This document shows, in pieces, positions 23,801 through 31,758 of a DNA stretch of 51,392 nt. Both the position numbers and the translations under genes were made by a program. The notes under the pieces were generated by a model. That model searched no databases and had not been told where the DNA came from. It worked only from the letters and a program-made list of their open reading frames with translations. Source of the DNA: Coemansia sp. RSA 1804 (Eukaryota; Kickxellomycota; Kickxellomycetes; Kickxellales; Kickxellaceae); NCBI GenBank assembly GCA_027578815.1, contig JANBTH010000032.1, positions 1 through 51,392 of the forward strand, in the 5' to 3' direction. The number at the start of each line of letters is the position of its first letter. Position 1 is the first letter of the stretch.

Positions 23801-26800
23801 GTGCAAATACTAATAAAAATGAAACAATAAATATTGACCAAACAAATAACGGTAATTTGTGCCATCCTAATCCAGGACTTTTCATATTTATTATAGTAGT
23901 TATAAAATTTATAGCCTAATAGATATTAATGATTTATTAAAATATTTAATTTTATCTTTTTTCTTTTTTTATTTTTCCTCTTGATAATTTATACATTGAA
24001 AAAGAATGCATATAAGGTTTTATTATAGATTCTAATAAAGATAAATTTTTAGCTAATATATAAATTCTAGGATATTTACCTTTACCTTTAAATTGAAGTG
24101 TAAGATGTAAATTATATCGAATCCTTAAAACATTCATTAATCTACATACATCTTCTACTGTAAAAACTATCAGAACATAATAAAATACCTCCATTTTTCA
24201 TAGCTGCACCATCAGACATAATCCAATGAGCAAGAGCTATAGGTAAAAGTAATTCATAAATTTCTTTAGGAACTACTTTTTTTTTATTAATTATAAACAT
24301 ATCATATACTAAATTAAACACTTCATAAGTACGTGTAGTAAATATAACTCTATAATGTTTTATACCTTTTAAAACTGAATAATCCATATAAGGAATACTA
24401 GTACAATAAGGTGATAAAAGAGTAAAAACAAACCATAGATAAGGAAAATTTATTATAGATTGTCCAAATATAATACGTACATTTATATTTTTACTTTCTT
24501 TACGTAAATGAGCATCACCCAATATAATACCTATTATTACCTTTAAATGAAAACTACTTAAATACATAATAGATCGTAAATATTTTGTAAATCTAGGTAA
24601 ACCTATAGTAGAACCCAAAGTATAAGATTTATTCCATATTACTAAATCTGTACAATTAGTCGGAGGAAAAATAGAAATTTTAGGATTTTGCCATGATTTT
24701 TTTATATATGGTTTTATAAGCAATAAAAAAGAAAAAATAATAAGATCATTAATTATCTAATTTTTGGACTATATTTTATCGAAATAAATTTATTTCGATT
24801 CTCTCGTGTAGTCTCTGAGAATTCCCATTAGATTATTTTTTATAATTATTTTTATAACATAATTATAATATCCTTTATCTAAAACCTTTAAAGGGTTTTC
24901 TGCTGATTGAATTAATTTTTCATATTTTTACTATTATATAATTTTTATTATAGGTCAATTATTTATATAATTAATAATGAAAATTTTTAAAATTTTTTCA
25001 GCATATAGAGAGATTTATACTAAGCACTATTAAATACCTAGTGTACTAGAAACACCTGATAGATGTAAACTAAATATAGCTAAATCTACAGATCCACCTG
25101 AATGTGATTGTATACTAGATAATGGAGGATAAACTGTGTGAAATAGCAGATTAATTCCCGAACAATGATTACATTGTTCAGTTAATTAAAAAGCCTTTCC
25201 CGAACCGTACGTGCAAGTTTCTTTGCATACGGCTCTCCAGAATAATATAAAATAAATATTATATTATTCCTGTTCCCCTTCCCAAACTATTTATTAAATA
25301 ATTTATAGGTACTATGGGAACTCCGTTACCTCTAAACTTTACAGTTTTTCAGGTAATCCTAAGTTTTTATTAAAAATCCATATATATCCTTTTAGGTACT
25401 CTAAATTAATGATTCTTTCTAATTTAATTCGGTTGGATAAATTAAATTCATTATATTATTTATAATTGAGTTTGTTTTCCTTACCATGAGGATCTTAGCT
25501 TGGGAATGACCACGTTTATTAAATAATTAATATACCAAATTCCCTTTTCAAACATGCTATTGTCACCGTTTAATTAGCTTAAACTGGTTAAGTTTGATGC
25601 TTTACACTAAATTATAAAAATACATAAAAATAAATTTTTAATCATTTATTTTATATAAAAAATGATTTATAAAATAAGGTTTAATAAATGGTTTTATTTT
25701 ATTTAAATTTTTACCATTAATATAAATTCTAGCAATTTTCTTTTTTTTATTTATATCATTAGGAGATATACTATTTCTAAATTGAATAGTTGAATATATA
25801 TCAAATTTTATTTTTAATATATTCATTAATAAAATAATTTCTTTTAATGTAAATGAATCAGTACATAATATTATACCTTTACCTGATTTAGAACCATCAC
25901 CCATTATCCAATGAGCTATAGCTATATAATCTATATAATCATATAAATTTTCATTTAAAAATCTTTTATTATCCTTATAGAATAAATTATAAATTTCATT
26001 AAAACATCTTAATTGTCTAGTTTTAAAATTAAGAGTATAAAAAATTTTATTTCTTAATTTTCTTTTTTGTAATCTAGGATAATGACTATTAAACATATTT
26101 AATTTTAAAAATATATACCATAAATAAGTATAATTTTTTATGGATACTTCTAATCTTATTCTAGGATTCCATCCTTTTCTTTTTTCAAAATAACCATCTG
26201 ATAATAATAAACCAATTATTATACTTTTAGTAAATGGATTTAAATTTATTAAATTTCTATTAATATTATTTAAAAATCCTTTATTTAATGAATAATCATT
26301 ATTTGAATCCCATTTTATTAAACTTTTATTATTTTTATTAATATTTTTATATGAAAGAACATTAGTGGAGATTTTACGCTCAAGATTTTTAATAATTAAA
26401 TAGCGCACCCAACCTGTACCAGCTCCATTTTCAACAAAAGCAGAAGATAATAATAAGATTAATGAGGGTGGTAATAACCAAAATGATATATTATTAAGTC
26501 GAGGAAATGCCATGTCGACTGTACCAATCATTACTGGTACTAAATAGTTCATTTATCCTTTTACTTTCATCAAAGGTTGGACTATATCTTTACCCTAAAA
26601 ATTTCAAAGAGTGGGGTAGATTACGTATAGTCTCTGAAGACCCTACAGATTTTATATATATCCTTTATTTCTGGCGAATCATCTATTTTTCAAATAAAAA
26701 TAATTTTTCTATATTTCTAATTTTTATTCTTATATACAGGTATATTATAAAAACCTTTTTATAAAGTAATATAGAAATCTTTAAGATTTTCTCGCAAATA

Positions 26801-28036
26801 GTAATCTTCCAATCATATCTTTCGATATAACAGGGCAACTATAAAATATAATAATTATAATTTATAAAAATTTTGTAAATGATCCCAATTAAAAATAGTT
26901 CTTTTATTGTTCATTTTAGATTTTATTAAAATACATAAATCTTTATCTTCTTTAGTTAAATGCTTGTTGTTACATAGTAATTCATAAATTTTACACCAAT
27001 CCTTATAATCTAAATGTTTAGAAGAAAATAAAGGATATTTATCTAAATATTCTTTAATTAATTTATGACTATTTAATTTATATGATATAACCATAAAACT
27101 TTGATATGTTTTATCATTTATTAATCTAGTTCTACTATATAAATTTACTTCTAAAAAAGCTGTTATTTTAGATAAAATGGTAAAATATGAAATACTTCCT
27201 AATTCATCAGATACATTTCTATGATAAGTTTGTCTAATTTCTAATTTATAAAAAGATTGGATTCTAATATTTTTACTATTTTTTCTTGTAGTAATATTAA
27301 TATTAAAATTACCATCTGCATCAGTAAATCCTGCTAACCATGCATTAGAATTTATATTACTTAAATCCAAACCTTTTAAAGATATATTTATATTTTTTTT
27401 ATTATTAACCCAAGTTATTAATTTATGAAGAGCTTCAATTTTAGGAGTTCTCATTTTACCATTAATTAAATTAATAATTTTTATTATTCCTTCTATATCT
27501 TGTATAGTCCATAATATATATCCTCTACCTTCAGGTTTTTGAATTTTACCACATTTTATACTAGATTGTAAATATTCAGCTAAAGGTAAATCTTTTAAAT
27601 TTAACACAATTATTATTTGTGGTGTATTTCCTTTTTTTGAAGGAGTTACTATTGTTCCATCACCTTCTGTTAAACCTGCTAAATAAGAAGATAACAGATC
27701 TTTAGAATTTGATGTATATTTTAATATTATTTGTTCAGTTGAAAAATATTTTTTTAAACATTGGGATAATTTATAAAAATTATTATATTTTAAATTACCA
27801 AAACCACCAATTAAACCAGGCATGATCATAAAAAAAATCATAATAAAAGCATGAGCTGTTACAATTACGTTAAATAATTGATGATCTCCATTTAATATTT
27901 GAACACCTGTACCCATTAATTCTAATCTTATTAAAAAAGATAATATTGTACCTATTAATCCACCAAATATAGAAAATATTAGATATAATGTACCTATATC
28001 TTTAGCATTTGTTGAAAACAACCAGCGTTCTAACAA
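14852..28036 (-). CDS. cox1: Cytochrome c oxidase subunit 1, eleven exons and ten introns
   Basis: Exons (minus): 28036-27797, 26549 to ~26409, ~25137-25036, 23915-23784, 22586-22482, 21498-21412, 20217-20204, 18940-18895, 17803-17771, 16684 to ~16475, ~15355-14852. Joined, they give a complete Cox1: [75 protein letters not shown] (heme-copper ligands), [27 protein letters not shown], and YFVVAHFHYVLSMG. It ends IEELPKLTFYKK. It is the catalytic core subunit of complex IV, with the heme a, heme a3 and CuB ligands visible as His residues in these blocks. Boundaries of exons 2, 3, 10 and 11 are uncertain by a few bases. Exon 7 is only 14 nt. Confidence 0.95.
15359..16474 (-). mobile_element. 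cox1 intron 10 (group I)
   Basis: Interrupts LHD/(S or T)YFVVAHFHYV. Exon 10 ends either at GAT (16478) or GATAGT (16475), and exon 11 starts within ACGTAC. The core strand AAGAGATAGTCC (minus) is near plus 15385-15396. Confidence 0.82.
15635..16474 (-). CDS. LAGLIDADG homing endonuclease, cox1 intron 10
   Basis: Fused to exon 10. Motifs FFVGLLDGDGCITVF and GWLSGFIEAEGNFSII are intact. The block FNIGQNLDEYILKAI and the ending HYPLLGNKLISYNKWL fit the family. It looks complete. Confidence 0.91.
   Translation of the reverse strand, partial: NFILNFIILNTLNKENYKKQLEIKYSITHNQEYLKQFFVGLLDGDGCITVFYDKSNKTIRIKIFIALKNLENNYKMLNYLKQYIGVGKISIERKNKYVIWYIESKKDIIKIINILDKYPLLTSRKICQLEFLKKYLENRDLEKYLNEKDLKFDKQNYLINNFNNNFIIPSYFNGWLSGFIEAEGNFSIIKYKTDFIKKRQFNIGQNLDEYILKAIKVYFNSNHKISYKQEKNSKFIYYRISIGGAIANNNLINHFKHYPLLGNKLISYNKWLESFNIKD
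16685..17770 (-). mobile_element. cox1 intron 9 (group I)
   Basis: Between GACGTTGAT and ACTAGAGCC; the intron ends in G. Confidence 0.87.
16823..17770 (-). CDS. LAGLIDADG homing endonuclease, cox1 intron 9
   Basis: Fused to exon 9 (MYTVGLDVD). Motifs YYLAGLIEGDGNFGDK and YWLAGFTDAEGCFCIT carry both acidic residues. It ends KRSLEDLRK after HLTIKGLNNIYKL, a common family ending. It appears intact. Confidence 0.92.
   Translation of the reverse strand, partial: TLVSMIIEIYSNMIKLYSGKFHLNYLDPLSSFILLGKILNKEQPVENQWLNDIKEEKENIKLISDHLLKHKYPQNDEDFGYYLAGLIEGDGNFGDKRLEIIFYKNDIQLAYYIKKRIGFGNIYKIKDKKAYKYSLRHSKGLIKVLTLINGKFVTKNKIKQLKTHFYDLQYSIVILPPVQINILKTYWLAGFTDAEGCFCITCSASKTHKLGKNIRLEFKINQKNYLALKLINDEFKGGNLNYFNNGNIFCWNSTNFKTAPKVMEYFDHFHLNSSKYVQFFKWRKAYRIIQRKEHLTIKGLNNIYKLKRSLEDLRK
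17839..18894 (-). CDS. LAGLIDADG homing endonuclease, cox1 intron 8
   Basis: Fused to exon 8 ([12 protein letters not shown]). Motifs WLIGFIEGDGAILEH and SWISGFTDAEGCFSVY are intact. A GAACCT hairpin (18340-18355) is read in frame between the motifs as LNLKRFD. The rest follows the family to HIELKEIRKLRTKMN. Confidence 0.9.
   Translation of the reverse strand, partial: QFVMALPYGNVSVINFTIGWKDSTLLATFYCKNANNYIQSAGNFIKKRSSETIRENNLDLFKKAYSFYFKQEFKQNDQWLYWLIGFIEGDGAILEHKGRLFLIITQKDYKILECIKNTLNMGKVYYHKDKQDNIKYGRYKIFNNNELLLIYLLLNGNLALNHRINQLSKWRNCLIDFSKLNLKRFDLDYIPFTNNLKFIPTLKDSWISGFTDAEGCFSVYIEKNKNKIDYVKCRFILDQKDDINILNHILFLFSFYTKNINKRLKTNNVYRLTISCNDYKNSNSILIREYFNNFQLKTTKLNNFLIWSKIIDLIHNKQPLSHIELKEIRKLRTKMNKYIIDNNPIGYSNKS
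18340..18355. repeat. GAAC...GTTC hairpin element inside the cox1-i8 HEG
   Basis: GAACCT, TTTT, AGGTTC, followed by AG. It keeps the reading frame. Confidence 0.55.
18941..20203 (-). mobile_element. cox1 intron 7 (group I)
   Basis: Between GGAATGGT and TTATGCGATAATG; the intron ends in G. The 5' part holds core segments (CCTCAGAGACTACACG, minus, near plus 20016-20031, and AAGATATAGTCC at plus 19973-19984); the HEG occupies the 3' part. Confidence 0.87.
18954..19838 (-). CDS. LAGLIDADG homing endonuclease, cox1 intron 7
   Basis: 294 residues from ATG 19838, free-standing in the intron rather than fused to the 14-nt exon. Motifs WVTGFTDAEGCFSI near residue 2 and YWISGFIAGDGGFGV near 162. The block FHITQHDKDLELMKLF aligns with the broken cox2 HEG and shows the Gln that is a stop there. 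The first motif lies at the extreme N-terminus, so the true start may be upstream with a non-ATG codon. Confidence 0.9.
   Translation of the reverse strand: MWVTGFTDAEGCFSIIMNFKNPKKCKIRASFEINLHVKDKGILYKLQEFFNTGNIYIRSSKNIVVFRVTSPKLIDQYIITHFIKYPLISKKMEDFHLWSQVIKIMLNKEHLTSEGFNKILSNYASINKGVSKKVSIFYPNIVKSEKPIFKLPDNLNPYWISGFIAGDGGFGVYIQSVKDYSLKEKVYLKFHITQHDKDLELMKLFIKFFNSGKVYERLNKSTSRCDFIVQDLNSIVNYIIPHFELYCLNNLKQSDYDCFKKVVYLVLDKKHLTNEGLLKIKEISKEMNSNRLKN
20204..20217 (-). other. cox1: 14-nt mini-exon 7 of cox1
   Basis: TATTTAGGAATGGT. Joined to TTTGGT (exon 6) and TTATGCGATAATG (exon 8) it gives FG-YLGMV-YAIMSIG, exactly the conserved Cox1 segment, with introns ending in G on both sides (20218 and 18941). 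Confidence 0.92.
20290..21411 (-). CDS. LAGLIDADG homing endonuclease, cox1 intron 6
   Basis: Fused to exon 6. Motifs EWLAGLIDGDGCFQLS and NGWLSGFIDSDGSIYL are intact; the paralogous blocks RLHHKEGLIKLIS and NKICIKYDINLIQP match nad4-i2 almost word for word. A ~120-residue leader of intron sequence precedes the domain. Near the C-terminus a 22-nt palindrome (20341-20362) is read in frame as RNTENSVL. Confidence 0.92.
   Translation of the reverse strand, partial: QNGPMNKIYSLQQAICRKIRVNNTITIQISRFYFYKIFNKDIIYNACILINVKFIKYYMMEVKKLIISYDPQITKVRQIIMSIKSTVINCWLSIRVGISEAIRLLLIKNKLIIIFKDIIFKVSNKNIIQKNINYSSSSNSNSFNEWLAGLIDGDGCFQLSKKGYANLEITMELRDKNCLYQIKDKFGGAVKLRAGVNHLRYRLHHKEGLIKLISSVNGLIRNPTRLYQLNKICIKYDINLIQPKPLEYNNGWLSGFIDSDGSIYLNLKSDQLFITASQKNKLLLDPLVDLYGGKIYILKSAEAFKWMVYRKEEINKLLNYFTLYPLRSAKHARIKLIPKYYELKSLKAYRNTENSVLGKAWNYFLTKWNKYVK
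20341..20362. repeat. 22-nt palindrome in the cox1-i6 HEG
   Basis: TAATACAGAA, TT, TTCTGTATTA, in frame within the C-terminal codons. It may be an inserted hairpin or chance. Confidence 0.45.
21499..22481 (-). mobile_element. cox1 intron 5 (group I)
   Basis: Between TTCTTTGGT and CATCCAGAAG. The core strand AAGATATAGTCC (minus) is at plus 21530-21541. The base before CATCC is A rather than the usual terminal G. Confidence 0.82.
21552..22481 (-). CDS. LAGLIDADG homing endonuclease, cox1 intron 5
   Basis: Fused to exon 5. Motifs EWLAGLIDGDGCFQLS and NGWLSGFFDSDGTI are both intact. Shared blocks SLEITMDIRDEH, VRYRLHHKEGLL and KFYELKDLKAHK make it a close relative of the HEGs in cox1-i6 and nad4-i2. 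All three introns follow an exon ending in GGT. Length and motifs suggest an active enzyme. Confidence 0.92.
   Translation of the reverse strand, partial: QGWPLNNFHKNYLKKQTISEKFTINLISTLRISYFFKNTSYVKILLKYNNSQITKTLSTLVGISETIRLLSTKINNSSKNEWLAGLIDGDGCFQLSKKGYASLEITMDIRDEHALQIIKNIYGGSIKLRSGTKAVRYRLHHKEGLLRLINDVNGHIRNSYKLIQLSKICDKYNINLIYPSILNYNNGWLSGFFDSDGTITINKTNIQLSISISQKTVELLQPLVNIYGGYIYIDKGSSQSFKWYITKKEDILKLIEYFKEYPSKSAKKNRLHLVYKFYELKDLKAHKALLNTNLNKSWEYFYKKWKKYE
22786..22806. repeat. GC-rich palindrome in the dead HEG of cox1 intron 4
   Basis: TCCGGTATC, AAT, GATACCGGA. It lies exactly where the paralogous HEG in intron 1 continues without it, so it looks like an insertion. Confidence 0.65.
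22889..22905. repeat. GAAC...GTTC hairpin element in cox1 intron 4
   Basis: GAACAGC, CTA, GCTGTTC, flanked by CC and AG. It coincides with the point where the HEG C-terminus loses its frame. Confidence 0.65.
23916..25035 (-). mobile_element. cox1 intron 3 (group I)
   Basis: Between ACACTAGGT and GCTATAAAT; the intron ends in G. A core-like CTCAGAGACTAC segment (minus) is near plus 24807-24818. Here the HEG sits in the 3' half of the intron and is not fused to the exon. Confidence 0.85.
23952..24723 (-). pseudogene. Frameshifted LAGLIDADG endonuclease, cox1 intron 3
   Basis: Starting at ATG 24723 the frame shows IIGIILGDAHLRKES (motif 1) and LAHWIMSDGAAMKNG (motif 2), then LLCSDSF and goes out of frame near 24165. 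The correct continuation TVEDVCRLMNVLRIRYN lies in the next frame and runs to 23952, ending IKPYMHSFSMYKLSRG. Deleting one T from the run of five after GATAG would join them. Both catalytic motifs lie before the break, so it is either a recent lesion or a homopolymer error. Confidence 0.85.
25160..25179. repeat. GAAC...GTTC hairpin element in cox1 intron 2
   Basis: GAACAATG, ATTA, CATTGTTC with flanks CCC and AG. A member of a dispersed family (also 22889, 34796, 49152 and 18340). Confidence 0.65.
25638..26408 (-). CDS. LAGLIDADG homing endonuclease, cox1 intron 2
   Basis: The frame runs from exon 2 (VENGAGTGW) into the intron. Motif 1 is IIIGLLLSDGYFEKR and motif 2 is IAHWIMGDGSKSGKG, both with acidic residues; the C-terminus is FIKPYFINHFLYKIND. 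It is the same family as the nad4-i1 and cox1-i3 HEGs (shared FTLKEI, NILKIKF and terminal YKI). It appears full length and could be active. Confidence 0.9.
   Translation of the reverse strand: MRYLIIKNLERKISTNVLSYKNINKNNKSLIKWDSNNDYSLNKGFLNNINRNLINLNPFTKSIIIGLLLSDGYFEKRKGWNPRIRLEVSIKNYTYLWYIFLKLNMFNSHYPRLQKRKLRNKIFYTLNFKTRQLRCFNEIYNLFYKDNKRFLNENLYDYIDYIAIAHWIMGDGSKSGKGIILCTDSFTLKEIILLMNILKIKFDIYSTIQFRNSISPNDINKKKKIARIYINGKNLNKIKPFIKPYFINHFLYKIND
26550..27796 (-). mobile_element. cox1 intron 1 (group I)
   Basis: Between GGTTTTGGT and AACTATTTA; the intron ends in G. The core strand AAGATATAGTCC (minus) is at plus 26578-26589. Confidence 0.88.
26855..27796 (-). CDS. LAGLIDADG homing endonuclease, cox1 intron 1
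   Basis: The frame is fused to exon 1 (393 residues in all, the last ~313 intron-encoded). Two intact motifs: LAGLTEGDGTIV near residue 119 and LAGFTDADGNFNI near 233. It ends IFNWDHLQNFYKL. The protein is a clear paralogue of the broken HEG in cox1 intron 4; about 38 nt at the C-terminal end are identical in DNA between the two. Expected role: double-strand cleavage of intronless cox1 and/or help in splicing. Confidence 0.92.
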   Translation of the reverse strand, partial: NLKYNNFYKLSQCLKKYFSTEQIILKYTSNSKDLLSSYLAGLTEGDGTIVTPSKKGNTPQIIIVLNLKDLPLAEYLQSSIKCGKIQKPEGRGYILWTIQDIEGIIKIINLINGKMRTPKIEALHKLITWVNNKKNINISLKGLDLSNINSNAWLAGFTDADGNFNINITTRKNSKNIRIQSFYKLEIRQTYHRNVSDELGSISYFTILSKITAFLEVNLYSRTRLINDKTYQSFMVISYKLNSHKLIKEYLDKYPLFSSKHLDYKDWCKIYELLCNNKHLTKEDKDLCILIKSKMNNKRTIFNWDHLQNFYKL

Positions 28037-28059
28037 ATTTTTATAATAAATATATTAAT

Positions 28060-28347
28060 TTTATAAAAATAAACTTTTTTATTTTTATAATACTTTAATT
28101 TATTATTAAATTATATTTAATTAATTATTTTTTAAATTTAATTTTATTTTTCATTTATAAATTTTATTATTTTTTTTAATTACTTTTATATAAAAATTAA
28201 ATTTTAACTTAAATAATATTTGTATATAATTAAATATATATCTATAATAATTATATTTAATATTATAAAATAATAAAATAATTAAAATTTTATTAATAAA
28301 ATATGGGTTATTATAAATAAAAAAAAGCTTTTATTACATTTATATTT
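28060..28347. repeat. 288-bp inverted repeat, copy A (upstream of cox1)
   Basis: By direct reading this matches the reverse complement of 40855-41142 without a difference I could find. It ends 23 nt upstream of the cox1 ATG, so cox1 and cob share the same 5' sequence. It contains GGGTTATTATAAAT and an AAGCTTTTATTACATT at its inner end. It could be the terminal repeat of an integrated linear plasmid, a duplicated promoter region, or both. Confidence 0.92.
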
Positions 28348-29349
28348 AAAAATTTTTTACTTTCCTATAACCTTATTTTTATTTTAAAAGTAGTGAAATC
28401 TAATTATTTTAAATGGTATTCTACTATCCTATCGATATTTTATTTTTATTCCTAATTTAAACCTTATTTATTATAGTATACACCTCTTTACTAAATTTTT
28501 TAATAATTTAGTAGAATTGATTTTGATTAAAAGAAATTAATAATGTAATGTATGATCTTGATAGTTTTTATCCTTAAAATAATTGTAAATAAATATAATA
28601 TATAACTTCAATAGTTTATTTTTATTTATTAATTCCTAACTCCCTAAATCTCTCAGTTTAATCATTAATAATTTAAAGACTTATATATATTAATATTAAT
28701 AATATTATATTTTATATATAATAATTATAATCATTATTATTAATATACATTTATCTGTTATTTTAGTAGTAATTATTGTTATTATATTTATATATTTTTT
28801 ATAATTATTCGTTTAATAAAATTATATAATAGTTGTTTATATATACACTATAACAATATTATTGTTACGATTTTTATAAGTTTTAATATTTAATTAATTA
28901 TATAGTTTAAATTATGAATATAATATTAAATATAAATTATATATAATTTAATTTAGTAAATATTTTATCTGATTATATTTATAATAAGAATTATTTATTA
29001 TATTTATTTTATAGATCTATTATATTTAAATTAATTATAATACATTATTATAAAGTTTATATAATTTAAACCTAAATATTATGTATTATTTTTATATAAT
29101 TATAAATAATATTTATTAGTTTTATCATTTTTTATGTTATTTTTATATGAATTACTATTATTTATATTAGTATTAATTATTTATAATAATAATATTATAT
29201 CTTAAAACTAATAAATTAAATAAATTAAATTATTTTAAAAATTAATATTTAATTAAAGTAATTTATAATCAAAATAATAATTATTATTTTGATTATAATA
29301 TTTATCAAATAGCAAAATTATTTTAAAATAAAAATATATATTTAATTCA
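28348..29349. other. AT-rich spacer inside inverted-repeat copy A, no gene seen
   Basis: No tRNA or recognisable protein. The first ~300 nt are somewhat less AT-rich. By position it would correspond to the leader or lost N-terminal part of the neighbouring rpo relic. Confidence 0.4.
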
Positions 29350-30660
29350 TTATTATAACTGAAGAGGTATAATATATGTATTACAAAATTATTTAAATTA
29401 TCAAAATAATGATTTAACTAAAAATTTATTATATTTTAAAAACAAATTACGGATCATCGAAGATGATCGATAATTATTAATGATATATGATGTTATAATT
29501 TATGAATTAGATAAAAAATCTTATAATAAAAGAAAAGAATTTATATTAAAAAATTATAATAATATAATAAATTTAAACAATAAATTTATATATAAAATTA
29601 AAGAATCATATTAATTTTATACATTTTATATTATATAGAAACAATATATAAAAACTAAAAAATATTATAAACTATTTTATACTTGCTTAACGAGTTATAT
29701 TATTTAATTGTACATTATTAAATTTATAATAGAATCTAATACATTAACAGAATAGGTAAACTTATTAAAAAATATTAATTATAATGATCTAATGATATAT
29801 ATTTAATATGTGCAAATAAATTAAATAAAAAATTTATTGGTACTAATTATTAACATATATTAATAAATAGAAAAATAATAAAAATACTAATAATGACTAA
29901 ATCTTATAATATTATGTTATATAATATATAATAATATATTTAAAATTTATTTTTTAATAAAATATGGAATAATATTTTATATTAATATGAATATATAACT
30001 AAACAAGTTAAATTTAGTTATAAAAATAAAAATTAAATTAATAATAATGTAAAATTAATAACCCATTAAATGAGTATATAATATTTTATATGAATTAAAT
30101 CCTAATAAAAAAAAATTATTAAATTATTTAAATGACATGATTAATATATTAAATAATTTTAATAAACCAATATTTTGGATTACACCATAAGGTATTAAAA
30201 TTATACAAAAATATATTAAATTTGAAAGTAAAAAAATTAAATTAATTAGTTTAAGAAAATATAAAATTTAATGATGTATTATTATTATTTTCTACAGATA
30301 AAATGAATAAAATTAAACAAATACAAGATTTTATGCCTAATTATGTACATTCTATTGATGAATAAATTATTTAATTAATAATTTTAGCTGTAAAATCATC
30401 TAATATACTTATATTAACTATTTATAATTGTTTTAATAACTATATTTTAGAAAATATAGTTATAATGAATTGAATAATCAAAAATATAAAAAAAAATTAA
30501 TATACACTATTAATTGATTAAATAGTCAGTTATATAAATGTAATGATAATAATGATCAAAAATATATAGTTATTAATAAAAATAAAATTTTTATATCAGT
30601 CTTACCAAAAAAAGATAATATAAATTTAAAAAAAATAGTAGAAGCTATCTATTTAATTTA
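29350..30660 (+). pseudogene. Plasmid-type RNA polymerase relic 1
   Basis: Stop-ridden plus-strand frame with landmarks of the phage T7-like RNA polymerases of fungal linear mitochondrial plasmids: IGTNY then RKIIKILIMTKSYNI near 29850-29915 (family: KK-IMTIPYN), YNILYELNPN near 30070-30100, NKPIFWITP-stop-GIK at 30160-30200 (family: PI-WITP-G), and IQDFMPNYVHSID at 30322-30359 (family: PN-VHSLDA), then AVKSSNILILTIYNCF. Shifts and TAA/TAG stops occur throughout and the N-terminal half is missing or unrecognisable. A hairpin ACTTGCTTAACGAGT (29681-29695) lies inside. Non-functional. Confidence 0.8.
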
Positions 30661-30899
30661 TTAATATTTTTTTATTATTAATTAAAAAAATAATAAAAAA
30701 ATAATTTTTTACTAATTATTTAAATTAATTTATCATATGAATTATTATTATTTAAATATGTAGCAGTTTAACATAATAATAAAAATAAGGCTATATTACT
30801 AATAATTTTATATTAAATTGTAATTATATTTTAATTTTTTTTGGTAATTAATGAATAATTTATATAAATATTTAATAGGTCTAATATCTATCTAATTAT

Positions 30900-31440
30900 C
30901 TTGTTAATTATATATTTTAATTCCTTTAATATCTGATTTAATATTTATTTTTCTATATTTAATTCTAACTTTTTAATTTTTATAATTTTTTATGAATATA
31001 TCTTTCTTTTTTACTACTAAATTATTTTTATATAATTTAATAAAGTCTTCTTTGATTAAAATACCACCAAGACCTTTACATTTACTAATAAATTTACTAT
31101 TTCCTAAATATTCATAATATATCTTAAGATTTATAAAATTATTTTTTTTTTATAAAATTATATAATTTTATTTAACCTATTTCATTACTAACTAATTCAA
31201 CAAAAAATTATTTATTGATAATAATTAAATTTATATTTATTTATTCATAATCTTTAGAATTTATATATTTAGTCATTTCTATTTAAATATAAGCTATTAT
31301 AACTGATGTAATAGTAATAAATATATAAAATTATTTTATTTTTTCTATTATATCTTTTTATAAAATATTTTTCCTGTTTTTTTTTAATTATTATTTTTAT
31401 AAATTTAAAAATATTACTGGTTTAATAGTAATTTAAATTA
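30900..31440 (-). pseudogene. Family B DNA polymerase relic (plasmid dpo), C-terminal part
   Basis: The minus strand contains IFITITSVIIAYI (family: AVTAYARI-x-M), MTKYINSKDYE, VELVSNEIG-stop-IKLYNF (family: VGNELGQ-KLE; stop at 31172-31174 where Gln is usual) and finally SKFISKCKGLGGILIKEDF, resembling the KVKGL...F-D-F segment near the end of plasmid DNA polymerases. Several frames and stops are needed. It faces rpo relic 1, as in linear plasmids with convergent genes. The flanks 30661-30899 and 31441-31700 hold only decayed frames; the latter, on the plus strand, ends FMSFVLNLINIIFIFLFYK. Confidence 0.65.
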
Positions 31441-31700
31441 TTACTTTTTAAAAATTAAGTTTCTATAAAACATTTCAAAAAATATTTATTTTATAGGGTT
31501 TCAGAAAAAATAGTTAAAAAATTTAAAAATTATCTTTAAGTTAAAAATTTAGAAAATAGAAATAAAATAATTTAATTAGTGAATAAACGTAAAATAAAAA
31601 TAATTATTGTAAAAGATAATAAAATATTTTATATAAATTTTATGTCATTTGTATTAAATTTAATAAATATTATTTTTATTTTTTTATTTTATAAATGAGA

Positions 31701-31728
31701 ATTATAACGCTCTAAAGAGCGTTATAAT
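31701..31728. repeat. 28-bp perfect palindrome
   Basis: ATTATAACGCTCT, AA, AGAGCGTTATAAT. It lies about 30 nt beyond the end of the displaced nad1 extension, so it could act as a 3'-end or processing hairpin. Confidence 0.65.
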
Positions 31729-31758
31729 GATCATTAAAAAAAAAGTAATACTTTTTTA

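Larger units (their letters stand above)
25138..26408 (-). mobile_element. cox1 intron 2 (group I)
   Basis: Between GGTACAGGTTGG and the codons for TVYPP. The fused HEG ends at 25638, and the remaining ~500 nt carry the intron core and a GAACAATG hairpin (25160-25179). Splice sites are approximate. Confidence 0.82.

Noticed and set aside
28348..28660. Possible mitochondrial RNase P RNA or rRNA piece (less AT-rich stretch)
   Set aside because: I could not find the paired conserved blocks in the right order on either strand.
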